From positions 1-64,000 of the forward strand of contig NW_025963680.1 of assembly GCF_910591885.1 (NCBI RefSeq): a stretch of 64,000 bases of DNA, given 5' to 3'. A program made the position numbers and the translations under genes. Below the pieces are notes generated by a model. The model made no database searches. It had not been told where the DNA came from and was given only the letters and a program-made list of their open reading frames with translations. The stretch is from Bombus terrestris. Lineage: Eukaryota > Arthropoda > Insecta > Hymenoptera > Apidae. Position 1 is the first letter of the stretch. Each line of letters begins with the position of its first letter. Of this stretch, positions 29,641 through 42,700 are shown one piece after another.

Positions 29641-29850
29641 GGGACACCGTTGGACATCGTTGGACATCGTTGGACACCGTTGGACATCGTTGGACACCGT
29701 TGGACATCGTTGGACATCGTTGGACATCGTGGGACACCGTTGGACATCGTTGGACATCGTTGGACACCGTTGGACATCGTTGGACATCGTTGGACATCGT
29801 TGGACACCGTTGGACACCGTTGGACACCGTTGGACATCGTTGGACACCGT
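29641..29850 (+). repeat. T-rich block 11 (210 bp)
   Basis: The last full 21-unit block, after the u6 pair at 29611. Downstream of here this block form disappears and is replaced by the ttgacaccgt-bearing blocks that start at 33.3 kb. Confidence 0.85.
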
Positions 29851-29910
29851 GGGACAACGTGGGACAACGTGGGACAACGTGGGACAACGTGGGACAACGT
29901 GGGACAACGT

Positions 29911-30010
29911 GGGACATCGTGGGACAACGTTGGACACCGTTGGACATCGTTGGACACCGTGGGACAACGTGGGACAACGTGGGACAACGTGGGACAACGT
30001 CGGACAACGT
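29911..30010 (+). other. Irregular cassette junction
   Basis: A u1 at 29921 is followed directly by u3 at 29931, an AACGT-T junction that is rare in the array. The units after it (u3, u4, u3, four u1, u7 at 30001) are the tail of a u6-u7 cassette whose u6 pair is missing. It looks like the join of an exchange or deletion within a cassette. Confidence 0.5.
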
Positions 30011-33000
30011 GGGACAACGTGGGACATCGTGGGACAACGTGGGACAACGTGGGACAACGTGGGACAACGTGGGACAACGTGGGACACCGTTGGACACCGT
30101 GGGACACCGTTGGACACCGTTGGACATCGTTGGACACCGTGGGACAACGTGGGACAACGTGGGACAACGTGGGACAACGTGGGACATCGTGGGACAACGT
30201 GGGACAACGTGGGACAACGTGGGACATCGTGGGACAACGTGGGACAACGTGGGACAACGTGGGACATCGTGGGACAACGTGGGACAACGTGGGACAACGT
30301 GGGACAACGTGGGACATCGTGGGACAACGTGGGACAACGTGGGACAACGTGGGACATCGTGGGACAACGTGGGAAACCATGGAACAACGTGGGACAACGT
30401 GGGACACCGTTAGACATCGTTGGACATCGTTGGACACCGTGGGACAACGTGGGACAACGTGGGACAACGTGGGACAACGTGGGACAACGTCGGACAACGT
30501 GGGACAACGTGGGACAACGTGGGACAACGTGGGACAACGTGGGACAACGTGGGACAACGTGGGACAACGTGGGACAACGTGGGACAACGTGGGACATCGT
30601 GGGACAACGTGGGACAACGTGGGACAACGTGGGACAACGTGGGACAACGTGGGACAACGTGGGACAACGTGGGACAACGTGGGACATCGTGGGACAACGT
30701 GGGACAACGTGGGACAACGTGGGACAACGTGGGACAACGTGGGACAACGTGGGACAACGTGGGACAACGTGGGACACCGTTGGACATCGTTGGACAACGT
30801 GGGACAACGTGGGACAACGTGGGACAACGTGGGACAACGTGGGACAACGTGGGACACCGTTGGACACCGTTGGACATCGTTGGACACCGTGGGACAACGT
30901 GGGACAACGTGGGACAACGTGGGACATCGTGGGACAACGTGGGACAACGTGGGACAACGTGGGACAACGTGGGACATCGTGGGACAACGTGGGACAACGT
31001 GGGACAACGTGGGACATCGTGGGACAACGTGGGACAACGTGGGACAACGTGGGACAACGTGGGACAACGTGGGACACCGTTGGACACCGTTGGACACCGT
31101 TGGACACCGTTGGACATCGTTGGACACCGTGGGACAACGTGGGACAACGTGGGACAACGTGGGAAACCATGGAACAACGTGGGACAACGTGGGACACCGT
31201 TGGACATCGTTGGACATCGTTGGACACCGTGGGACAACGTGGGACAACGTGGGACAACGTGGGACAACGTCGGACAACGTGGGACAACGTGGGACATCGT
31301 GGGACAACGTGGGACAACGTGGGACAACGTGGGACAACGTGGGACAACGTGGGACACCGTTGGACACCGTGGGACACCGTTGGACACCGTTGGACATCGT
31401 TGGACACCGTGGGACAACGTGGGACAACGTGGGACAACGTGGGACAACGTGGGACATCGTGGGACAACGTGGGACAACGTGGGACAACGTGGGACAACGT
31501 GGGACAACGTGGGACATCGTGGGACAACGTGGGACAACGTGGGACAACGTGGGACATCGTGGGACAACGTGGGACAACGTGGGACAACGTGGGACAACGT
31601 GGGACAACGTGGGACACCGTTGCACACCGTTGGACACCGTTGGACACCGTTGGACATCGTTGGACACCGTGGGACAACGTGGGACAACGTGGGACAACGT
31701 GGGAAACCATGGAACAACGTGGGACAACGTGGGACACCGTTGGACATCGTTGGACATCGTTGGACACCGTGGGACAACGTGGGACAACGTGGGACAACGT
31801 GGGACAACGTCGGACAACGTGGGACAACGTGGGACAACGTGGGACAACGTGGGACAACGTGGGACAACGTGGGACAACGTGGGACAACGTGGGACAACGT
31901 GGGACAACGTGGGACATCGTGGGACAACGTGGGACAACGTGGGACAACGTGGGACAACGTGGGACATCGTTGGACACCGTTGGACACCGTGGGACAACGT
32001 GGGACAACGTGGGACAACGTGGGACAACGTGGGACAACGTGGGACAACGTGGGACAACGTGGGACAACGTGGGACAACGTGGGACAACGTGGGACAACGT
32101 GGGACAACGTGGGACACCGTTGGACATCGTTGGACAACGTGGGACAACGTGGGACAACGTGGGACAACGTGGGACAACGTGGGACAACGTGGGACACCGT
32201 TGGACACCGTTGGACATCGTTGGACACCGTGGGACAACGTGGGACAACGTGGGACAACGTGGGACATCGTGGGACAACGTGGGACAACGTGGGACAACGT
32301 GGGACAACGTGGGACATCGTGGGACAACGTGGGACAACGTGGGACAACGTGGGACATCGTGGGACAACGTGGGACAACGTGGGACAACGTGGGACAACGT
32401 GGGACAACGTGGGACAACGTGGGACAACGTGGGACATCGTGGGACAACCTGGGACAACGTGGGACAACGTGGGACAACGTGGGACAACATGGGACACCGT
32501 TGGACATCGTTGGACACCGTGGGACAACGTGGGACAACGTGGGACAACGTGGGACACCGTTGGACACCGTTGGACACCGTTGGACACCGTTGGACATCGT
32601 TGGACACCGTGGGACAACGTGGGACAACGTGGGACAACGTGGGAAACCATGGAACAACGTGGGACAACGTGGGACACCGTTGGACATCGTTGGACAACGT
32701 GGGACAACGTGGGACAACGTGGGACAACGTGGGACAACGTGGGACAACGTGGGACAACGTGGGACACCGTTGGACACCGTGGGACACCGTTGGACACCGT
32801 TGGACATCGTTGGACACCGTGGGACAACGTGGGACAACGTGGGACACCGTTGGACATCGTTGGACACCGTGGGAAAACGTGGGACAACGTGGGACAACGT
32901 GGGACAACGTGGGACAACGTGGGACAACGTGGGAAACCATGGAACAACGTGGGACAACGTGGGACCCCGTTCGACATCGTTGGACAACGTGGGACAACGT

Positions 33001-33290
33001 GGGACAACGTGGGACAACGTGGGACAACGTGGGACAACGTGGGACACCGTTGGACACCGTGGGACACCGTTGGACACCGTTGGACATCGTTGGACACCGT
33101 GGGACAACGTGGGACAACGTGGGACAACGTGGGACAACGTGGGACAACGTGGGACAACGTGGGACAACGTGGGACAACGTGGGACAACGTGGGACAACGT
33201 GGGACACCGTTGGACAACGTGGGACACCGTTGGACATCGTTGGACACCGTGGGACAACGTGGGACAACGTGGGACAACGTGGGACAACGT

Positions 33291-33650
33291 GGGACACCGT
33301 TGGACATCGTTGGACATCGTTGGACATCGTGGGACACCGTTGGACATCGTTGGACATCGTTTGACACCGTTGGACACCGTTGGACAACGTGGGACATCGT
33401 GGGACAACGTGGGACAACGTGGGACAACGTGGGACAACGTGGGACACCGTTGGACACCGTTGGACACCGTGGGACACCGTTGGACACCGTTGGACACCGT
33501 TGGACATCGTTGGACATCGTTGGACATCGTGGGACACCGTTGGACATCGTTGGACACCGTTGGACATCGTTGGACACCGTTGGACATCGTTGGACATCGT
33601 TGGACATCGTGGGACACCGTTGGACATCGTTGGACATCGTTGGACACCGT
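33291..33650 (+). repeat. ttgacaccgt block, copy 1
   Basis: A 360-bp T-rich block of a second type. It has a u2-u4 run, ttgacaccgt at 33361 (a G-to-T change that creates TGA in one + frame), a short u1 interlude, then a longer u3/u4 run. Further copies start at 37481, 41111, 45221 and 47671. Truncated versions carrying ttgacaccgt are at 35891, 36391, 39521 and 40021. Confidence 0.85.
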
Positions 33651-34890
33651 GGGACAACGTGGGACAACGTGGGACAACGTGGGAAACCATGGAACAACGT
33701 GGGACAACGTGGGACACCGTTGGACATCGTTGGACAACGTGGGACAACGTGGGACAACGTGGGACAACGTGGGACAACGTGGGACAACGTGGGACAACGT
33801 GGGACACCGTTGGACACCGTGGGACACCGTTGGACACCGTTGGACATCGTTGGACACCGTGGGACAACGTGGGACAACGTGGGACAACGTGGGACAACGT
33901 GGGACAACGTGGGACAACGTGGGACAACGTGGGACAACGTGGGACAACGTGGGACAACGTGGGACAACGTGGGACAACGTGGGACAACGTGGGACAACGT
34001 GGGACAACGTGGGACACCGTTGGACACCGTGGGACACCGTTGGACACCGTTGGACATCGTTGGACATCGTTGGACATCGTTGGACATCGTTGGACACCGT
34101 TGGACACCGTTGGACACCGTTGGACATCGTTGGACACCGTGGGACAACGTGGGACAACGTGGGACAACGTGGGACAACGTGGGACAACGTGGGACAACGT
34201 GGGGCAACGTGGGACAACGTGGGACATCGTGGGACAACGTGGGACAACGTGGGACAACGTGGGACAACGTGGGACAACGTGCGACACCGTTGGACACCGT
34301 GGGACACCGTTGGACACCGTTGGACATCGTTGGACACCGTGGGACAACGTGGGACAACGTGGGACAACGTGGGACATCGTGGGACAACGTGGGACAACGT
34401 GGGACAACGTGGGACAACGTGGGACATCGTGGGACAACGTGGGACAACGTGGGACAACGTGGGACAACGTGGGACAACGTGGGACAACGTGGGACAACGT
34501 GGGACAACGTGGGACAACGTGGGACACCGTTGGACACCGTTGGACACCGTTGGACACCGTTGGACATCGTTGGACACCGTGGGACAACGTGGGACAACGT
34601 GGGACAACGTGGGAAACCATGGAACAACGTGGGACAACGTGGGACACCGTTGGACATCGTTGGACATCGTTGGACACCGTGGGACAACGTGGGACAACGT
34701 GGGACAACGTGGGACAACGTCGGACAACGTGGGACAACGTGGGACATCGTGGGACAACGTGGGACAACGTGGGACAACGTGGGACAACGTGGGACAACGT
34801 GGGACACCGTTGGACACCGTGGGACACCGTTGGACACCGTGGGACACCGTTGGACACCGTTGGACATCGTTGGACACCGTGGGACAACGT
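33291..34890. repeat. Partial third copy of the 3.6-kb module
   Basis: Matches 37481-39080 at an offset of 4,190 bp, sharing ttgacaccgt (33361/37551), ggggcaacgt (34201/38391) and gcgacaccgt (34281/38471). The 34,901-35,440 interval, with a u6 pair at 35111, has no counterpart in the next module and accounts for the 560-bp difference in period. Confidence 0.82.
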
Positions 34891-35440
34891 GGGACAACGT
34901 GGGACAACGTGGGACAACGTGGGACATCGTGGGACAACGTGGGACAACGTGGGACAACGTGGGACAACGTGGGACAACGTGGGACAACGTGGGACAACGT
35001 GGGACAACGTGGGACAACGTGGGACACCGTTGGACACCGTTGGACACCGTTGGACACCGTTGGACATCGTTGGACACCGTGGGACAACGTGGGACAACGT
35101 GGGACAACGTGGGAAACCATGGAACAACGTGGGACAACGTGGGACACCGTTGGACATCGTTGGACATCGTTGGACACCGTGGGACAACGTGGGACAACGT
35201 GGGACAACGTGGGACAACGTCGGACAACGTGGGACAACGTGGGACATCGTGGGACAACGTGGGACAACGTGGGACAACGTGGGACAACGTGGGACAACGT
35301 GGGACAACGTGGGACAACGTGGGACACCGTTGGACACCGTGGGACACCGTTGGACACCGTGGGACACCGTTGGACACCGTTGGACATCGTTGGACACCGT
35401 GGGACAACGTGGGACAACGTGGGACAACGTGGGACAACGT

Positions 35441-38400
35441 GGGACAACGTGGGACAACGTGGGAAACCATGGAACAACGTGGGACAACGTGGGACCCCGT
35501 TCGACATCGTTGGACAACGTGGGACAACGTGGGACAACGTGGGACAACGTGGGACAACGTGGGACAACGTGGGACACCGTTGGACACCGTGGGACACCGT
35601 TGGACACCGTTGGACATCGTTGGACACCGTGGGACAACGTGGGACAACGTGGGACAACGTGGGACAACGTGGGACAACGTGGGACAACGTGGGACAACGT
35701 GGGACAACGTGGGACAACGTGGGACAACGTGGGACACCGTGGGACAACGTGGGACACCGTTGGACATCGTTGGACACCGTGGGACAACGTGGGACAACGT
35801 GGGACAACGTGGGACAACGTGGGACACCGTTGGACATCGTTGGACATCGTTGGACATCGTGGGACACCGTTGGACATCGTTGGACATCGTTTGACACCGT
35901 TGGACACCGTTGGACAACGTGGGACAACGTGGGACAACGTGGGACAACGTGGGACAACGTGGGACAACGTGGGAAACCATGGAACAACGTGGGACAACGT
36001 GGGACCCCGTTCGACATCGTTGGACAACGTGGGACAACGTGGGACAACGTGGGACAACGTGGGACAACGTGGGACAACGTGGGACACCGTTGGACACCGT
36101 GGGACACCGTTGGACACCGTTGGACATCGTTGGACACCGTGGGACAACGTGGGACAACGTGGGACAACGTGGGACAACGTGGGACAACGTGGGACATCGT
36201 GGGACAACGTGGGACAACGTGGGACAACGTGGGACAACGTGGGACAACGTGGGACAACGTGGGACAACGTGGGACATCGTGGGACAACCTGGGACAACGT
36301 GGGACAACGTGGGACAACGTGGGACAACATGGGACACCGTTGGACATCGTTGGACACCGTGGGACAACGTGGGACATCGTTGGACATCGTTTGACACCGT
36401 TGGACACCGTTGGACAACGTGGGACAACGTGGGACAACGTGGGACAACGTGGGACAACGTGGGACAACGTGGGAAACCATGGAACAACGTGGGACAACGT
36501 GGGACAACGTGGGACAACGTGGGACAACGTGGGACACCGTTGGACACCGTTGGACATCGTTGGACACCGTGGGACAACGTGGGACAACGTGGGACAACGT
36601 GGGACATCGTGGGACAACGTGGGACAACGTGGGACAACGTGGGACAACGTGGGACATCGTGGGACAACGTGGGACAACGTGGGACAACGTGGGACATCGT
36701 GGGACAACGTGGGACAACGTGGGACAACGTGGGACAACGTGGGACAACGTGGGACAACGTGGGACAACGTGGGACATCGTGGGACAACCTGGGACAACGT
36801 GGGACAACGTGGGACAACGTGGGACAACATGGGACACCGTTGGACATCGTTGGACACCGTGGGACAACGTGGGACAACGTGGGACAACGTGGGACACCGT
36901 TGGACACCGTTGGACACCGTTGGACACCGTTGGACATCGTTGGACACCGTGGGACAACGTGGGACAACGTGGGACAACGTGGGAAACCATGGAACAACGT
37001 GGGACAACGTGGGACACCGTTGGACATCGTTGGACAACGTGGGACAACGTGGGACAACGTGGGACAACGTGGGACAACGTGGGACAACGTGGGACAACGT
37101 GGGACACCGTTGGACACCGTGGGACACCGTTGGACACCGTTGGACATCGTTGGACACCGTGGGACAACGTGGGACAACGTGGGACACCGTTGGACATCGT
37201 TGGACACCGTGGGACAACGTGGGACAACGTGGGACAACGTGGGACAACGTGGGACAACGTGGGACAACGTGGGAAACCATGGAACAACGTGGGACAACGT
37301 GGGACCCCGTTCGACATCGTTGGACAACGTGGGACAACGTGGGACAACGTGGGACAACGTGGGACAACGTGGGACAACGTGGGACACCGTTGGACACCGT
37401 GGGACACCGTTGGACACCGTGGGACATCGTTGGACACCGTGGGACAACGTGGGACAACGTGGGACAACGTGGGACAACGTGGGACACCGTTGGACATCGT
37501 TGGACATCGTTGGACATCGTGGGACACCGTTGGACATCGTTGGACATCGTTTGACACCGTTGGACACCGTTGGACAACGTGGGACATCGTGGGACAACGT
37601 GGGACAACGTGGGACAACGTGGGACAACGTGGGACACCGTTGGACACCGTTGGACACCGTGGGACACCGTTGGACACCGTTGGACACCGTTGGACATCGT
37701 TGGACATCGTTGGACATCGTGGGACACCGTTGGACATCATTGGACACCGTTGGACATCGTTGGACACCGTTGGACATCGTTGGACATCGTTGGACATCGT
37801 GGGACACCGTTGGACATCGTTGGACATCGTTGGACACCGTGGGACAACGTGGGACAACGTGGGACAACGTGGGAAACCATGGAACAACGTGGGACAACGT
37901 GGGACACCGTTGGACATCGTTGGACAACGTGGGACAACGTGGGACAACGTGGGACAACGTGGGACAACGTGGGACAACGTGGGACAACGTGGGACACCGT
38001 TGGACACCGTGGGACACCGTTGGACACCGTTGGACATCGTTGGACACCGTGGGACAACGTGGGACAACGTCGGACAACGTGGGACAACGTGGGACAACGT
38101 GGGACAACGTGGGACAACGTGGGACAACGTGGGACAACGTGGGACAACGTGGGACAACGTGGGACAACGTGGGACAACGTGGGACAACGTGGGACAACGT
38201 GGGACACCGTTGGACACCGTGGGACACCGTTGGACACCGTTGGACATCGTTGGACATCGTTGGACATCGTTGGACATCGTTGGACACCGTTGGACACCGT
38301 TGGACACCGTTGGACATCGTTGGACACCGTGGGACAACGTGGGACAACGTGGGACAACGTGGGACAACGTGGGACAACGTGGGACAACGTGGGGCAACGT

Positions 38401-39070
38401 GGGACAACGTGGGACATCGTGGGACAACGTGGGACAACGTGGGACAACGTGGGACAACGTGGGACAACGTGCGACACCGTTGGACACCGTGGGACACCGT
38501 TGGACACCGTTGGACATCGTTGGACACCGTGGGACAACGTGGGACAACGTGGGACAACGTGGGACATCGTGGGACAACGTGGGACAACGTGGGACAACGT
38601 GGGACAACGTGGGACATCGTGGGACAACGTGGGACAACGTGGGACAACGTGGGACAACGTGGGACAACGTGGGACAACGTGGGACAACGTGGGACAACGT
38701 GGGACAACGTGGGACACCGTTGGACACCGTTGGACACCGTTGGACACCGTTGGACATCGTTGGACACCGTGGGACAACGTGGGACAACGTGGGACAACGT
38801 GGGAAACCATGGAACAACGTGGGACAACGTGGGACACCGTTGGACATCGTTGGACATCGTTGGACACCGTGGGACAACGTGGGACAACGTGGGACAACGT
38901 GGGACAACGTCGGACAACGTGGGACAACGTGGGACATCGTGGGACAACGTGGGACAACGTGGGACAACGTGGGACAACGTGGGACAACGTGGGACACCGT
39001 TGGACACCGTGGGACACCGTTGGACACCGTGGGACACCGTTGGACACCGTTGGACATCGTTGGACACCGT
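35441..39070. repeat. 3,630-bp tandem duplication, copy 1
   Basis: Directly abuts copy 2 at a constant 3,630-bp offset. Shared markers are gggaccccgt at 35491/39121, 36001/39631 and 37301/40931, ttgacaccgt at 35891/39521, 36391/40021 and 37551/41181, ggggcaacgt 38391/42021 and gcgacaccgt 38471/42101. Confidence 0.9.
37481..37840 (+). repeat. ttgacaccgt block, copy 2
   Basis: Copy at +4,190 bp from the first. ttgacaccgt is at 37551, and the private variant tggacatcat at 37731 removes a CpG. Confidence 0.85.
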
Positions 39071-42000
39071 GGGACAACGTGGGACAACGTGGGAAACCAT
39101 GGAACAACGTGGGACAACGTGGGACCCCGTTCGACATCGTTGGACAACGTGGGACAACGTGGGACAACGTGGGACAACGTGGGACAACGTGGGACAACGT
39201 GGGACACCGTTGGACACCGTGGGACACCGTTGGACACCGTTGGACATCGTTGGACACCGTGGGACAACGTGGGACAACGTGGGACAACGTGGGACAACGT
39301 GGGACAACGTGGGACAACGTGGGACAACGTGGGACAACGTGGGACAACGTGGGACAACGTGGGACACCGTGGGACAACGTGGGACACCGTTGGACATCGT
39401 TGGACACCGTGGGACAACGTGGGACAACGTGGGACAACGTGGGACAACGTGGGACACCGTTGGACATCGTTGGACATCGTTGGACATCGTGGGACACCGT
39501 TGGACATCGTTGGACATCGTTTGACACCGTTGGACACCGTTGGACAACGTGGGACAACGTGGGACAACGTGGGACAACGTGGGACAACGTGGGACAACGT
39601 GGGAAACCATGGAACAACGTGGGACAACGTGGGACCCCGTTCGACATCGTTGGACAACGTGGGACAACGTGGGACAACGTGGGACAACGTGGGACAACGT
39701 GGGACAACGTGGGACACCGTTGGACACCGTGGGACACCGTTGGACACCGTTGGACATCGTTGGACACCGTGGGACAACGTGGGACAACGTGGGACAACGT
39801 GGGACAACGTGGGACAACGTGGGACACCGTGGGACAACGTGGGACAACGTGGGACAACGTGGGACAACGTGGGACAACGTGGGACAACGTGGGACAACGT
39901 GGGACATCGTGGGACAACCTGGGACAACGTGGGACAACGTGGGACAACGTGGGACAACATGGGACACCGTTGGACATCGTTGGACACCGTGGGACAACGT
40001 GGGACATCGTTGGACATCGTTTGACACCGTTGGACACCGTTGGACAACGTGGGACAACGTGGGACAACGTGGGACAACGTGGGACAACGTGGGACAACGT
40101 GGGAAACCATGGAACAACGTGGGACAACGTGGGACAACGTGGGACAACGTGGGACAACGTGGGACACCGTTGGACACCGTTGGACATCGTTGGACACCGT
40201 GGGACAACGTGGGACAACGTGGGACAACGTGGGACATCGTGGGACAACGTGGGACAACGTGGGACAACGTGGGACAACGTGGGACATCGTGGGACAATGT
40301 GGGACAACGTGGGACAACGTGGGACATCGTGGGACAACGTGGGACAACGTGGGACAACGTGGGACAACGTGGGACAACGTGGGACAACGTGGGACAACGT
40401 GGGACATCGTGGGACAACGTGGGACAACGTGGGACAACGTGGGACAACGTGGGACAACATGGGACACCGTTGGACATCGTTGGACACCGTGGGACAACGT
40501 GGGACAACGTGGGACAACGTGGGACACCGTTGGACACCGTTGGACACCGTTGGACACCGTTGGACATCGTTGGACACCGTGGGACAACGTGGGACAACGT
40601 GGGACAACGTGGGAAACCATGGAACAACGTGGGACAACGTGGGACACCGTTGGACATCGTTGGACAACGTGGGACAACGTGGGACAACGTGGGACAACGT
40701 GGGACAACGTGGGACAACGTGGGACAACGTGGGACACCGTTGGACACCGTGGGACACCGTTGGACACCGTTGGACATTGTTGGACACCGTGGGACAACGT
40801 GGGACAACGTGGGACACCGTTGGACATCGTTGGACACCGTGGGACAACGTGGGACAACGTGGGACAACGTGGGACAACGTGGGACAACGTGGGACAACGT
40901 GGGAAACCATGGAACAACGTGGGACAACGTGGGACCCCGTTCGACATCGTTGGACAACGTGGGACAACGTGGGACAACGTGGGACAACGTGGGACAACGT
41001 GGGACAACGTGGGACACCGTTGGACACCGTGGGACACCGTTGGACACCGTTGGACATCGTTGGACACCGTGGGACAACGTGGGACAACGTGGGACAACGT
41101 GGGACAACGTGGGACACCGTTGGACATCGTTGGACATCGTTGGACATCGTGGGACACCGTTGGACATCGTTGGACATCGTTTGACACCGTTGGACACCGT
41201 TGGACAACGTGGGACATCGTGGGACAACGTGGGACAACGTGGGACAACGTGGGACAACGTGGGACACCGTTGGACACCGTTGGACACCGTGGGACACCGT
41301 TGGACACCGTTGGACACCGTTGGACATCGTTGGACATCGTTGGACATCGTGGGACACCGTTGGACATCATTGGACACCGTTGGACATCGTTGGACACCGT
41401 TGGACATCGTTGGACATCGTTGGACATCGTGGGACACCGTTGGACATCGTTGGACATCGTTGGACACCGTGGGACAACGTGGGACAACGTGGGACAACGT
41501 GGGAAACCATGGAACAACGTGGGACAACGTGGGACACCGTTGGACATCGTTGGACAACGTGGGACAACGTGGGACAACGTGGGACAACGTGGGACAACGT
41601 GGGACAACGTGGGACAACGTGGGACACCGTTGGACACCGTGGGACACCGTTGGACACCGTTGGACATCGTTGGACACCGTGGGACAACGTGGGACAACGT
41701 GGGACAACGTGGGACAACGTGGGACAACGTGGGACAACGTGGGACAACGTGGGACAACGTGGGACAACGTGGGACAACGTGGGACAACGTGGGACAACGT
41801 GGGACAACGTGGGACAACGTGGGACAACGTGGGACACCGTTGGACACCGTGGGACACCGTTGGACACCGTTGGACATCGTTGGACATCGTTGGACATCGT
41901 TGGACATCGTTGGACACCGTTGGACACCGTTGGACACCGTTGGACATCGTTGGACACCGTGGGACAACGTGGGACAACGTGGGACAACGTGGGACAACGT

Positions 42001-42700
42001 GGGACAACGTGGGACAACGTGGGGCAACGTGGGACAACGTGGGACATCGTGGGACAACGTGGGACAACGTGGGACAACGTGGGACAACGTGGGACAACGT
42101 GCGACACCGTTGGACACCGTGGGACACCGTTGGACACCGTTGGACATCGTTGGACACCGTGGGACAACGTGGGACAACGTGGGACAACGTGGGACATCGT
42201 GGGACAACGTGGGACAACGTGGGACAACGTGGGACAACGTGGGACATCGTGGGACAACGTGGGACAACGTGGGACAACGTGGGACAACGTGGGACAACGT
42301 GGGACAACGTGGGACAACGTGGGACAACGTGGGACAACGTGGGACACCGTTGGACACCGTTGGACACCGTTGGACACCGTTGGACATCGTTGGACACCGT
42401 GGGACAACGTGGGACAACGTGGGACAACGTGGGAAACCATGGAACAACGTGGGACAACGTGGGACACCGTTGGACATCGTTGGACATCGTTGGACACCGT
42501 GGGACAACGTGGGACAACGTGGGACAACGTGGGACAACGTCGGACAACGTGGGACAACGTGGGACATCGTGGGACAACGTGGGACAACGTGGGACAACGT
42601 GGGACAACGTGGGACACCGTGGGACACCGTTGGACACCGTGGGACACCGTTGGACACCGTGGGACACCGTTGGACACCGTTGGACATCGTTGGACACCGT
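39071..42700. repeat. 3,630-bp tandem duplication, copy 2
   Basis: Second copy. Differences noticed: gggacaatgt at 40291 for u1, u1 at 40411 where copy 1 has gggacaacct, tggacattgt at 40771 for u4, u2 at 39821 for u5, u4 at 41051 for u5, and u1 at 41701 where copy 1 has u7. It is thus slightly more diverged than the 4,480-bp pair. Confidence 0.9.
41111..41470 (+). repeat. ttgacaccgt block, copy 3
   Basis: Copy at +3,630 bp from copy 2. ttgacaccgt is at 41181. It shares tggacatcat (41361) with copy 2, so these two are the closest relatives. Confidence 0.85.

Noticed and set aside
33361..33370. TTGACA in ttgacaccgt as a bacterial -35 promoter box
   Set aside because: There is no TATAAT-like -10 sequence at 16-19 bp, and the hexamer is one substitution from the ubiquitous TGGACA of the repeat.
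6379..37554. A + strand open frame of about 31 kb (over 10,000 codons), with comparable long open frames in the other frames and on the - strand
   Set aside because: The protein is a pure decapeptide repeat that appears in all three frames at once because the unit lacks stops. There is no domain, signal peptide, codon bias, intron structure or promoter. It is a shadow of the satellite.
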